A stretch of 64,000 nt of DNA from an uncultured Bacilli bacterium. GTDB taxonomy: Bacteria; Bacillota_I; Bacilli_A; RFN20; CAG-288. Both the position numbers and the translations under genes were made by a program. Positions within the stretch are counted from its first letter, which is position 1. Each line of letters starts with the position of its first letter. Below, in pieces: positions 41,158 through 49,312 of the stretch. The stretch spans positions 1-64,000 of the forward strand of contig CAKVBX010000005.1 in assembly GCA_934725685.1 (NCBI GenBank), in the 5' to 3' direction. The notes beneath the pieces are model-generated. The model had not been told where the DNA came from and ran no database searches. It saw only the letters and a program-made list of their open reading frames with translations.

Positions 41158-42831
41158 TTATAGACCCAGGATGGCGATGGCGTAGCTCGGTAGGGTCAGT
41201 GTATTGTCGTGAAGTCTCGCAGTGGTCTTCTTGTCGGCTGTCAGCACATATTTGACGGTTTCGTTTTCTGTAAGCATATAATCTTCTTCGTTCATGGAAG
41301 AGAAGTTGAAGAGCAGTTTGTAGGTCTTCCTTCCGTATTTCTTAAGGAGAGGAAGAATGTTGCACTTGGAGCTGTCGAGGAGTTTCTGATCCGACTCGGA
41401 AAGCGCATCTTTCATCGTTCCTCGGGCTAAGAACGGATAGGAATTCCTGAGGGTGTTCACCTCTTTCACATAGGAGAGAAGCGAATCGGGATCGTTTCTC
41501 TGGGTTTCGGCGGCAGGATAGTTCTGAGGCTGGGCGAGGGAATTGGGGACATTTTGACATTCCATATCATGCGTCTCATCGTTCCAGTAATAATGGGTGC
41601 GATAATTGCTGTCCTCATAATTATTGTTGCTCTTCTTCGTACTTGCCATGCCGATTTCATCCCCGTAATAGTGGAAGGTCGTTCCGCCGAGCATTCCGAG
41701 GAGCCCGAGGGTGAACTTGTTCTGATAGCGGTAGTTCTCCGAGAAGGAGACTCTGCTCATATCATGATTGTCTAGGAAGGGAGCAGCGATTCCGTTCTTG
41801 CAATCTTCTTCCATGGCTAAGGCGCCACGGTAATAGATGCCTTTGAGTTTTCCTTCGTTGTTGGAGGAACTCGTGAGGAAGCTGCCTGAACCAGAGGCAG
41901 AGAAGTAGAAGAAGGAATCCATGCCGCTGTCATAGAACTGCCGGATTGTATTGTCATTGTCCCAGCACTCCCCGACAAGATAGGAATTCGGATTGATTTC
42001 CTTGGCTACGCTGTTGAGGCGGGAGAGGATTTCCACATTCTTCGCATTGTCGCCTAAGGCGTAGTACTTGACGGCATCGAGACGGAAGCCGTCGACACCG
42101 ATGTCGGGGGAAAGATAGTAATCCATCACTTCTTTAATCTTGGTGTAGGTGTACTCGCTGTCGAAGTTGAACTCCGGCATATTGTCCGAAAAGTTGCATT
42201 CGTAGTAGAAATCGTTTCCGCCGGCTTTCGAATAGCGTTTTCCGGACTTCTGCGCTTCTTCTAGGCTGTCATAGAAGGTGTAGAGAGATGCGTAATCTGC
42301 TTCTTCTTTGCTGAGTGTCTCGTGATTGACGGCCTTGCGTTTTGCTAGAAGCGCCTGTTCGAACCAGGGATTGGCATAGGAGGAATGGTTGAAGACACCG
42401 TCGAGGATGACTTTGATGTTTCTCTTATGTGCCTCTTTCACAAGGTCCTTTAAGTCTTCCATCGTTCCGAAAGAGGAATCGATGCTAAAGTAATCGTTGA
42501 TATCGTATTTGTGATAACTCGAAGAGGCGAAGATCGGAGTGAGCCAAATTCCGGTATATCCGTTCTCCGCAAGAAAAGGGAGCTTTGCCTTGATCCCATT
42601 CAGATCTCCGACGCCGTCTTTGTTGCTGTCTGCATAGGAGGCGACGAAGATTTCGTAATAGTTCCGGTAATTGTCAGATAGGACAGAGGGGCTTAGGACT
42701 TCGTTTACGACGGCATCCTCGATATTGCCAGTCGTTTCGGTGCTTTTCGCCGTGCCATCCGTAGTCCCTGTGTTTCCACAGGAAGCGAGAACAGCAACGC
42801 TGAGAAGGGAGAGAAAGAAATGCTTTTTCAT
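41158..42831 (-). CDS. GH13 alpha-amylase-family lipoprotein
   Basis: A 557-residue surface enzyme that cuts alpha-1,4 glucan links. The signal peptide ends VAVLASC (lipidated Cys18). A Thr/Gly-rich spacer precedes the (beta/alpha)8 barrel, with VILDGVFNHSS, nucleophile Asp252 in GFRLDAVKYY, acid/base Glu288 in VGECWD and Asp357 in PFLDNHD. The barrel carries a small insert (domain B) around 140-215 and a C-terminal beta domain. Placed between malG and malK, it would produce the maltodextrins that the transporter takes in. Closest by plan are the Bacillota amylases and neopullulanases; exact specificity not clear. Confidence 0.94.
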   Translation of the reverse strand: MKKHFFLSLLSVAVLASCGNTGTTDGTAKSTETTGNIEDAVVNEVLSPSVLSDNYRNYYEIFVASYADSNKDGVGDLNGIKAKLPFLAENGYTGIWLTPIFASSSYHKYDINDYFSIDSSFGTMEDLKDLVKEAHKRNIKVILDGVFNHSSYANPWFEQALLAKRKAVNHETLSKEEADYASLYTFYDSLEEAQKSGKRYSKAGGNDFYYECNFSDNMPEFNFDSEYTYTKIKEVMDYYLSPDIGVDGFRLDAVKYYALGDNAKNVEILSRLNSVAKEINPNSYLVGECWDNDNTIRQFYDSGMDSFFYFSASGSGSFLTSSSNNEGKLKGIYYRGALAMEEDCKNGIAAPFLDNHDMSRVSFSENYRYQNKFTLGLLGMLGGTTFHYYGDEIGMASTKKSNNNYEDSNYRTHYYWNDETHDMECQNVPNSLAQPQNYPAAETQRNDPDSLLSYVKEVNTLRNSYPFLARGTMKDALSESDQKLLDSSKCNILPLLKKYGRKTYKLLFNFSSMNEEDYMLTENETVKYVLTADKKTTARLHDNTLTLPSYAIAILGL

Positions 42832-42832
42832 A

Positions 42833-43738
42833 TCAGCCTTTCACGGCACCGCCGGTGATTCCTTCGACGTAGTACTTTTGGAGCCAGAAGAAGAGAATCA
42901 TGATCGGAATGGAGACGACGACACCGCCGGCACAGAAGACCGGGAAGTATTCGGTCTTGGTCTCGAGTGTCGTGATCATCTTTTGCATTCCGACGGCGAC
43001 GGTTCTCGCCGTGTCATTTCCGCCGGCGAGATAGGAAGGAAGCATGAAGTCACCCCAAGGGGCGGTAAAGGTGATGAGGAGGGTATAGACAACAATCGGT
43101 TTGGATAAGGGCATGATGACCTTGAAGAAGATGGTGTTCTTGTTCGCACCGTCGATCATGGCCGCCTCATCCAGGGACTTTGGAATCGTATCGAAGAAGC
43201 CCTTGGCGATGTAGTACTGCATGGCGGAGCCGCCGATGTAGATGAGGATGAGAGAGAAGACGTTGCCGCTGAGGCCGATGAGCTTGAGGATGAAGTAGAT
43301 GATGAGCATGCTTAGGAAGCCCGGGAACATACCAAGAAGGAGAATGAGCTTCATAAGCGGTTTTCTGAGTGTGAAGCGGAGACGGGAGAAGGCGTAGGAG
43401 GTTCCTAAGACCATGACTGTCTCGATGAGACAGGAGACGGTGGAGATGATAAGGGTGTTGAGGTACCAGTTTCCGAAGTGATAATACGGGGAATTGAAGA
43501 GTTTGATGTAGTTGTTGAAGGTCCAGACCGGAGCGCCGATGGCAAGGTTCTCTTCGGTCGGAAGAACAGGAAGGAAGTAACGGCTTGAGGAGACGCTGGC
43601 AAAGGACTGGCCGAGCAGGTAGACAAAGGGAACGAGCCACACGATGGAGAGGATGATTAAGAAAAGGTAGATGAATGCATTTCTGGTCATCAATGCTCTT
43701 TTGTGGGAACGGTAATTCTTTTTCTTTGTTTGTTCCAT
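42833..43738 (-). CDS. malG: Maltodextrin ABC permease, MalG type
   Basis: A 301-residue integral membrane protein with six membrane helices. The EAA loop that docks on the ATPase is SLDEAAMIDGANKNTIFFKVIMPLSKP in part (about 192-218). The C-terminus AVKG is cytoplasmic. Spaced 2 bases from malF and 1 base from the amylase gene. Works with MalF, MalE and the long MalK. Confidence 0.94.
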   Translation of the reverse strand: MEQTKKKNYRSHKRALMTRNAFIYLFLIILSIVWLVPFVYLLGQSFASVSSSRYFLPVLPTEENLAIGAPVWTFNNYIKLFNSPYYHFGNWYLNTLIISTVSCLIETVMVLGTSYAFSRLRFTLRKPLMKLILLLGMFPGFLSMLIIYFILKLIGLSGNVFSLILIYIGGSAMQYYIAKGFFDTIPKSLDEAAMIDGANKNTIFFKVIMPLSKPIVVYTLLITFTAPWGDFMLPSYLAGGNDTARTVAVGMQKMITTLETKTEYFPVFCAGGVVVSIPIMILFFWLQKYYVEGITGGAVKG

Positions 43739-43740
43739 AA

Positions 43741-45315
43741 TTACTGGAAAGCCTCCTCGTCTTTGACGGAACCGCTTCTGTTGTAGAAGATGAGAGAGAA
43801 GAAGGCGACGACGGCGAAGATCATGATGCCGAGAACAGAAGCCATACCATAGTCATAACTCTTATTCGTCGTGATTTTATAGATCCATGTAATCAGTAAG
43901 TCTGTGTTACCGACACTGGAGTCGCGGATGATACTGGGGACATTGGCGGTCGTGAAGGTGAAGACTGGTCCGCCGCCGGAGAGAAGATAGATGACGTTGA
44001 AGTTATTGATGTTGCCGACGAACTGGGAAATGAGGTAAGGGCCGGTGACGAAGAGCATATAAGGAAGGGTGATTTTAAAGTACATCTTCGCTGGGCTTGC
44101 TCCGTCGATTCTTGCCGACTCATAGAGGTCTTCCGGAATGTTCATGAGAAGACCGGTACAGATAAGCATCGTATAGGGAATGCCGACCCAGGTGTTGACC
44201 AAGATGATTGTCACCTTGGCGAGAATCGGATCCGAGAGCCATTTGATCGGGCCGGAAATCCATCCCCAGGACAGGAGTAGGTTGTTAATGATGCCGGAAT
44301 CGGCAAACATCTGGGAAATGATTAGGAGAGAGACGAATTGCGGGACCGCAATCGTGGTGATCAGAATCGTTCTCCAGAGCTTTTTCAGATGGATTCCCTT
44401 GGTGTTGATGATCATGGCGACAATCATGCCGAGGAAATAGTTGGAGAATGTCGCAAAAAAAGCCCAAATCAAAGTCCAGAGCAGGACTTTTCCGAAAGTC
44501 TGCAAGAAGATGGTGGAAGAACCTGACAGGGTGTTGGCAGAGAAGAGAGTCTCAAGATTGTAGAATCCGACCCAGTCAAAGAGCTTGGCATTCGGCTCGT
44601 GCATGTAGTCATAGTTGGTGAAGGCGATGACCACCATCATGATGATCGGGAAGATGGTGAAGACCGCAAGGCATCCAATCGGGACAAAGAGCAGGGTTTT
44701 GTCATAGCTCTTGTCGAAGATATTCTTCACGGTCTGGTTATCCGAAGCATAACGGCCGATTTCTTCCTTGTCCTGTAGCTCCTTACTGTCCCGAATCTGG
44801 TTATACCAGAGGAAGACGAAGATGAGCATAAGGCAGATGGTCAGTAACGAGTAAAGAAGAATTGTGAAGGAATTGTCATAGTAGACACTCGCCGTGATGT
44901 CAATCAACCCGTCAATCGTGGCATAAGAACCGCCAGCTACGGTTCCTAAAGATCCCAATTGCGCAAGAGAAGGAACACCGATGACAACCAAGAATGCCGC
45001 AAAGGCAACTTCAAACAGAAAATAAAAAATACCACGGAGAATCTGTCTCCGCGTCACAAGGCCGAAGCCCATGAGCAGGAAGGATAGACGCGTTTTGTAG
45101 TCTCCTTCCTTCATCGCGAGGAAGAGGTTATGGAAAATGCCTAGGAACCCTTTTGTATTTTTCCTTGTCTTGGTTTTGATGCTTCTTGCCTTCATCTTGC
45201 ATTTCTTCGGAATATCGGTGAAGAAATGGGTAAAACGATAAAGAATCTTCCGCGGTTTGCTTAAGGAAAGATACTCTAGCTGGCTTACCTGAACAGTTGA
45301 ATCCGATTGTGCCAT
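43741..45315 (-). CDS. malF: Maltodextrin ABC permease, MalF type
   Basis: A 524-residue permease, longer than the about 430-residue type of streptococci. A basic, soluble N-terminus of about 60 residues (KKCKMKARSIKTKTRKNTK) precedes two additional membrane helices (about 90-125), then the core of six helices from about 205. The EAA loop reads PEDLYESARIDGASPAKMYF. It is separated from malE by a 116-base gap that contains a hairpin, so its expression may be lower than that of the binding protein. Confidence 0.93.
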   Translation of the reverse strand: MAQSDSTVQVSQLEYLSLSKPRKILYRFTHFFTDIPKKCKMKARSIKTKTRKNTKGFLGIFHNLFLAMKEGDYKTRLSFLLMGFGLVTRRQILRGIFYFLFEVAFAAFLVVIGVPSLAQLGSLGTVAGGSYATIDGLIDITASVYYDNSFTILLYSLLTICLMLIFVFLWYNQIRDSKELQDKEEIGRYASDNQTVKNIFDKSYDKTLLFVPIGCLAVFTIFPIIMMVVIAFTNYDYMHEPNAKLFDWVGFYNLETLFSANTLSGSSTIFLQTFGKVLLWTLIWAFFATFSNYFLGMIVAMIINTKGIHLKKLWRTILITTIAVPQFVSLLIISQMFADSGIINNLLLSWGWISGPIKWLSDPILAKVTIILVNTWVGIPYTMLICTGLLMNIPEDLYESARIDGASPAKMYFKITLPYMLFVTGPYLISQFVGNINNFNVIYLLSGGGPVFTFTTANVPSIIRDSSVGNTDLLITWIYKITTNKSYDYGMASVLGIMIFAVVAFFSLIFYNRSGSVKDEEAFQ

Positions 45316-45382
45316 GTTCGTCTTTCTCCTTCTTTTTCTTATAAATTACGGAACGGATGTTATCAATTATAAAACAACAGAA

Positions 45383-45408
45383 GGAGAGCAGGGGTGGCCC
45401 TGCTCTCC
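45383..45408 (-). terminator. Hairpin between malE and malF (partial terminator or mRNA stabiliser)
   Basis: An 11-base perfect stem (45383-45393 with 45398-45408) and GTGG loop. On the minus strand it is followed by TTCTGTTGTTTT, a broken U tract. It lies after malE and before the rest of the operon, like the hairpin after bmpA at 29184. Confidence 0.7.
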
Positions 45409-45431
45409 TAAGACTATATATTTCGGATGGT

Positions 45432-46706
45432 TTACTTGGAAGTGGCGATGGTGTCAGCGAAGGTCTTCATGATGGTCTGATAGTCAGGATTTTCTGCCTT
45501 GAGGGCTTCAACGGCGGTTCCGGCACCGGTCCAGATGTTGCCAGGGACAACAGTCTGCGGGACGGAATAGGCAGCCTGATCGGCAAGTGCCTTGACAAGA
45601 CCGTTCTGCTGAACCTTGTCGAGCGCCTTGACGGCTTTCTGGGTTGGAACGACGTTGAGGGCATCGAATCTGGCTTCCTGGACTTCATCAGAGACTAAGG
45701 CGAGGGTGAGGGTGTGGAGGAGAGAGAGTCTCTTGGTGTCCTGAGCGGACTTCTTCGGGTTGACGCCATAGAGCTTGTAGCCTAAGAAGGAAGCAAGGTT
45801 GGCAGTCTGTCCTTCGACGGTGATGGTCGGAAGTTTGCAGGCACCGAGTTTATCCCCAAGCTGATCGGAGAAGGACTTATAGTTCCAGGAGCCTTCGACA
45901 ACAGCGCCGTAGCCGTTGGCAGCGGTCGGAGCTTTGTTTCTGGCACCGTCGTTGGTGATGTCGACGTTCTTGTTCAGAGCGAGCTGGTTGACGGCCTTGG
46001 CACCGAGGATGCCCTTTTCGCCATCGAAGTCGCTGGAAGCGGACTTGAAGGTTCCGTCAGCATTGAAAGAAACGTTGTATCTTGCACCGAAGCTCATGAA
46101 GGTTCCGATGGAGAAGAAGGTGGAATTGGTATCGAGCGCATAACCGAATTTCTGTCCCTTGGCCTGACAGGCTTCGAGAATGCCTTCGACAGACTTTGCC
46201 TGTTCAGCGGAGACGACATCCTTGTTGTAGTAGAGGAAGTATCCGTTGTCACCGGCATAAGGATAACCATAGTAGGAATCGCCGAGGATGGCGGCATTGG
46301 TGGCTTCCGTACCCATGCCTTCATTCATCTTTGCAACGTAGGCGCTGGGTACTTCGGCAAGGGCACCGACCTTATAAAGGTCACCGGTTTTATCGGAAGC
46401 ATAACCATAGATGTCCGGAGCTCCGGCAGCAGTCCAGTCGGTGATGTCAGTCGCCTTATCTTCGCCGACTTCATACATTTCGACGGTGACTTTCTTGTAG
46501 CCTTCCTTGGCAAGCCAGCTTTCGGCCTGTTCCTTGACGAAGGCCTTCTGTGTAGCAGAAGCACCGATGACGATGTTGGTTTCGTAAGAAGCTTTTTCAT
46601 CCTCAGTGGCAGGAGCATCAGTCGGTTTGGCTGTGTCCGTGCTGTTTCCGCAGCCGACAAGAAGGAGAGAAATTCCTAAAAGCGAAACTAATTTTGATCT
46701 TTTCAT
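45432..46706 (-). CDS. malE: Maltodextrin-binding lipoprotein
   Basis: A 424-residue solute-binding lipoprotein (cluster 1 SBP). The signal peptide ends ISLLLVGC with lipidated Cys19. Two-lobe features: AAGAPDIYGYASDKTGDLYKV, then GYPYAGDNGYFLYYNKDVV and ENPDYQTIMKTFADTIATSK at the end, as in MalX/MalE. GGGGGTAAA ribosome binding site. It follows malQ; between them is a perfect 6-base inverted repeat (46753-46768) that may be a local operator. Confidence 0.93.
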   Translation of the reverse strand: MKRSKLVSLLGISLLLVGCGNSTDTAKPTDAPATEDEKASYETNIVIGASATQKAFVKEQAESWLAKEGYKKVTVEMYEVGEDKATDITDWTAAGAPDIYGYASDKTGDLYKVGALAEVPSAYVAKMNEGMGTEATNAAILGDSYYGYPYAGDNGYFLYYNKDVVSAEQAKSVEGILEACQAKGQKFGYALDTNSTFFSIGTFMSFGARYNVSFNADGTFKSASSDFDGEKGILGAKAVNQLALNKNVDITNDGARNKAPTAANGYGAVVEGSWNYKSFSDQLGDKLGACKLPTITVEGQTANLASFLGYKLYGVNPKKSAQDTKRLSLLHTLTLALVSDEVQEARFDALNVVPTQKAVKALDKVQQNGLVKALADQAAYSVPQTVVPGNIWTGAGTAVEALKAENPDYQTIMKTFADTIATSK

Positions 46707-46752
46707 AATATGTTTTACCCCCTATTTGAATGGATCACGAAACAAATATTCC

Positions 46753-46768
46753 AGAAGCGGTTGCTTCT
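46753..46768. promoter_or_regulatory. Palindrome between malQ and malE
   Basis: Minus strand AGAAGCAACCGCTTCT: 6-base arms around AACC. The core AACCGCTT recurs in the malQ promoter (48302-48315) and at 48600-48607, so a LacI-family operator is possible. It may also act only as a small RNA hairpin. Confidence 0.4.
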
Positions 46769-46773
46769 TAGAA

Positions 46774-48297
46774 TCAGTCACAGCGGCCGAAGCGGCGGTT
46801 CAGTTCCCTGAGTCGCTGGGCATTGAGAGGAGAGAGATCTTCCTCCGTCACACGGTAACGCCAGTTCTGACCGACGGTTCCCGGTGTGTTGATGCGGGCC
46901 TCATTGCCCTGGAAGAGAAGATCCGGCATCGCCTGGATGGCAACGTTGCTTAAGGAAGCAAGATTGAGTTCCAGGAGTGCCTCCACTTGTCCGTGGATGT
47001 CCTCTGCGTCGACTTCCTGAACACCGAAGTGGTGACAGGAACGGTTGATTTCCTCTACGACGTTTTTCCTTTCCTCTGGGGACATGTCCTCTAAGTAACC
47101 TCTTAAGGGTTTACAGTCATGTGTCGTAGTGAAGGAATAGCAGGTGTAGGGAAAGTTGTTGGGTTTGTTGAAGTTTTCCTTGGGCCTTGGATAACCGAAC
47201 TCCAGGACTCTGGTGTCATCGATCCGAAGCGCTTCTAAGACATCCCTCAGTTCCTTAGAGGAATAATCCACGTCCTCGGCGACGATGCGGCTTTTGTCTT
47301 CGACGAAGGAATCGACGACATTCATCCCTTCCGACTTCACGAACTCTCCGACCAAGCCGTCTTTTCTTCCATTCGGAATCTGATAGGTCTCCAGATAACC
47401 GCGGAAATGGTCGAGGAAGACGATATCATAGAGTCCGTAGCAGAAATTGAGACGATCCTTCAGGAAGCGGTAGTTGTTCTTCTTCATCTGCTCGAAGTTG
47501 TAAACCGGAGTTCCCCAGGCCTGACCTTCCGCATAGAAGATATCCGGCGGGTAACCGGCGACAACATCCATCTGGGAAGAACTGTTGAGTAGGAAGTTCC
47601 TATGGTGTTTGTAGACATCGATGGAATCGAAGCTGACATGCATCGGCATGACACCGATAATCTTGATTCCTTTTTCCTCGGCGTAGGATTTCAACGATTC
47701 CCACTGACGGAGGAAGATGTACTGCGTCCACTCATAGAATTCGACTTCGTCCTTATAGTCCTTCTTCAGAGTCTGAAAGATTTTCAGAGAATAGGTTCGG
47801 AACTCTTCGCTGTACTCGTTCCAGGCTTTGTCTCCGTTCTGTTCCTTCAGAACACGGAAACAGGCGTAATCGGTGAACTGATGTTTTCTTTGGAAGGAAG
47901 TGTAACCTCTCTGGTAATCTCCTTTTCCCTTCTTGAATCTCTTGAAGGCGATTTTCAGGACTCTGGTTCGATTGCTATAGATCTTGGAGTAATCGATTCT
48001 CCTGGGGTCGTCACCCCAGTCGATGGAACAGAGATCTTTTCGCTTCAACAGATCCTTTTCAATCAGATCCTCGAAGTCGATGAAGTAGTGATTCAAGGCG
48101 CGGCTAGAAAGACTCTGGAACGGCGAATCACCGAAGGACGTCGGCCCGAGTGGCAGAATGGACCAGTAGGAGAAACCGGATTCGGAAAGGAAATCGATGA
48201 ATTTCTTCGCGGATTTTCCGATGTCTCCGATTCCGTAGGGACTCGGCAAGGAGAAGATTGGAAGGGATACCCCACTGGATCTGAATTTTTTGTTCAT
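46774..48297 (-). CDS. malQ: 4-alpha-glucanotransferase (amylomaltase), GH77
   Basis: A 507-residue cytosolic enzyme that shuffles alpha-1,4 glucan chains and releases glucose. It begins KKFRSSGVSLPIFSLPSPYG (usual GH77 start). The active site shows YDIVFLDHFRGYLE (nucleophile region) and SRIVAEDVDYSS (acid/base Glu), and VLEFGYPRPKENFNKPNNFP is the family segment. It opens the operon, which is not the rule in streptococci (malQ with glgP). No glycogen phosphorylase is in view. Confidence 0.95.
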   Translation of the reverse strand: MNKKFRSSGVSLPIFSLPSPYGIGDIGKSAKKFIDFLSESGFSYWSILPLGPTSFGDSPFQSLSSRALNHYFIDFEDLIEKDLLKRKDLCSIDWGDDPRRIDYSKIYSNRTRVLKIAFKRFKKGKGDYQRGYTSFQRKHQFTDYACFRVLKEQNGDKAWNEYSEEFRTYSLKIFQTLKKDYKDEVEFYEWTQYIFLRQWESLKSYAEEKGIKIIGVMPMHVSFDSIDVYKHHRNFLLNSSSQMDVVAGYPPDIFYAEGQAWGTPVYNFEQMKKNNYRFLKDRLNFCYGLYDIVFLDHFRGYLETYQIPNGRKDGLVGEFVKSEGMNVVDSFVEDKSRIVAEDVDYSSKELRDVLEALRIDDTRVLEFGYPRPKENFNKPNNFPYTCYSFTTTHDCKPLRGYLEDMSPEERKNVVEEINRSCHHFGVQEVDAEDIHGQVEALLELNLASLSNVAIQAMPDLLFQGNEARINTPGTVGQNWRYRVTEEDLSPLNAQRLRELNRRFGRCD

Positions 48298-48301
48298 GTT
48301 T

Positions 48302-48315
48302 TCTAACCGCTTACA
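48302..48315 (-). promoter_or_regulatory. cre-like operator overlapping the malQ start region
   Basis: Minus strand TGTAAGCGGTTAGA matches TGWAANCGNTNWCA at 13 of 14 positions. It begins right after the -10 box, so a bound CcpA- or MalR-type repressor would block transcription start. Confidence 0.6.
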
Positions 48316-48344
48316 ATTTTAGTATCCCGGCTATCAAATATCAA
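48316..48344 (-). promoter_or_regulatory. Promoter of the maltodextrin operon
   Basis: On the minus strand TTGATA (48339-48344), 17-base spacer, TAAAAT (48316-48321), about 20 bases before the malQ ATG. Confidence 0.6.
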
Positions 48345-48627
48345 CTAATGGAATTGAATTTCTTCTATTTTCATTCTTATGTGAAAAATAAAATATATCG
48401 GAGATTAAGCTGATTTCTCTAATTAAAATGCTTGCCGAACAATGTTTCATCAAATTGTCGTTTTACCATCTTTTAAAAAATTTATCCATTAAATGGAATA
48501 GACCGTAACCACAAAAATCAAATTGCAAACCGATATTTTTCTAAAAAACGATTGAAAAATACCGAAAAATCATGACTTTTAGAAATATTGAAAAAATAGA
48601 GCGGTTACATGAAGATTAAAATTAATT

Positions 48628-48657
48628 TTTTTGACAAAAATCAAGTTTTGTCAAAAA
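48628..48657. repeat. Perfect 12-base inverted repeat upstream of the YkgJ-like gene
   Basis: TTTTTGACAAAA (48628-48639) and TTTTGTCAAAAA (48646-48657) with a 6-base spacer. It lies just upstream of the promoter at 48663, so an operator is likely; a hairpin is the alternative. Confidence 0.65.
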
Positions 48658-48662
48658 GCTGT

Positions 48663-48692
48663 TTGCTGACATTTCTGAAATTCGCCTATATT
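48663..48692 (+). promoter_or_regulatory. Promoter of the YkgJ-like gene
   Basis: TTGCTG (48663-48668), 18-base spacer, TATATT (48687-48692), about 24 bases before the ATG. Confidence 0.5.
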
Positions 48693-48715
48693 TTTAGCTT
48701 ATTTTCAGGAAAATC

Positions 48716-49303
48716 ATGTCACATAACAATACATGGGAGTACAATGAAGGCATGAACGAAACATACACTTTAGCAGAAATCAAGGAAGAACTATTTCGGG
48801 AAATCGACGAGCTGGAAGAGCGTGATTCTTCTTGGAAGAGATGTGGGCATTGCCCCAATCATGGGAAATGCTGCATCGACAATGATATCGATGTAAGAGA
48901 GGATGAATGGGAAATCATTAAGGCTTTCCTTGATAGGAATGAGATGGAACGAAACCGGGTGAAGGAAAACCTTCTATCGGGCCGAAAATGTTATTTCCGC
49001 ACCCCGGAGAAATGTCTGATTCATAAGATTCGTCCAACGAACTGCATCTATACCCCCTATCAGGTGATACAGAATCTTTTCGATCATCATATCATTTATT
49101 CACTCATCGATGAGGAGTGTAATTTCACGGAGGTGGAGAAGCCGTACAAAAAACTGGTTCCTTCCAAGAAGTTCCTCACTCCGGAAACGGGTGGACATGT
49201 TTATCTGCTTCTTAACTACTGGTATCTCAATTTTGAATCGAAAAGCAAAAAGAACGATAAAAAACTTGCGGAAGAAAGGCTGAAAGAATATTTCGGAATT
49301 TAG
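48716..49303 (+). CDS. YkgJ-like cysteine-cluster (metal-chelating) protein
   Basis: A 195-residue cytosolic protein with the YkgJ-type cysteine plan: CGHCPNHGKCC near residue 43, then CYFRTPEKCLIHKIRPTNC near 84-105. Pfam describes the family as putative zinc- or iron-chelating; no enzyme role is agreed. I kept the first ATG, with AGGA six bases upstream; a second ATG 12 residues on has a worse site. Its C-terminus is Lys-rich. It faces the CLC-type gene end to end with 9 bases between them. Confidence 0.78.
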   Translation: MSHNNTWEYNEGMNETYTLAEIKEELFREIDELEERDSSWKRCGHCPNHGKCCIDNDIDVREDEWEIIKAFLDRNEMERNRVKENLLSGRKCYFRTPEKCLIHKIRPTNCIYTPYQVIQNLFDHHIIYSLIDEECNFTEVEKPYKKLVPSKKFLTPETGGHVYLLLNYWYLNFESKSKKNDKKLAEERLKEYFGI

Positions 49304-49312
49304 TATAGAACC

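Larger units (their letters stand above)
48298..48715. other. Divergent AT-rich control region of the maltodextrin operon
   Basis: A 418-base gap. It holds the malQ promoter with a cre-like site (left), a second cre-like half site near 48600, an 11-base repeat ACAAAAATCAA, a perfect 12-base inverted repeat (48628-48657) and the promoter of the YkgJ-like gene (right). No other coding potential seen. Confidence 0.7.
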
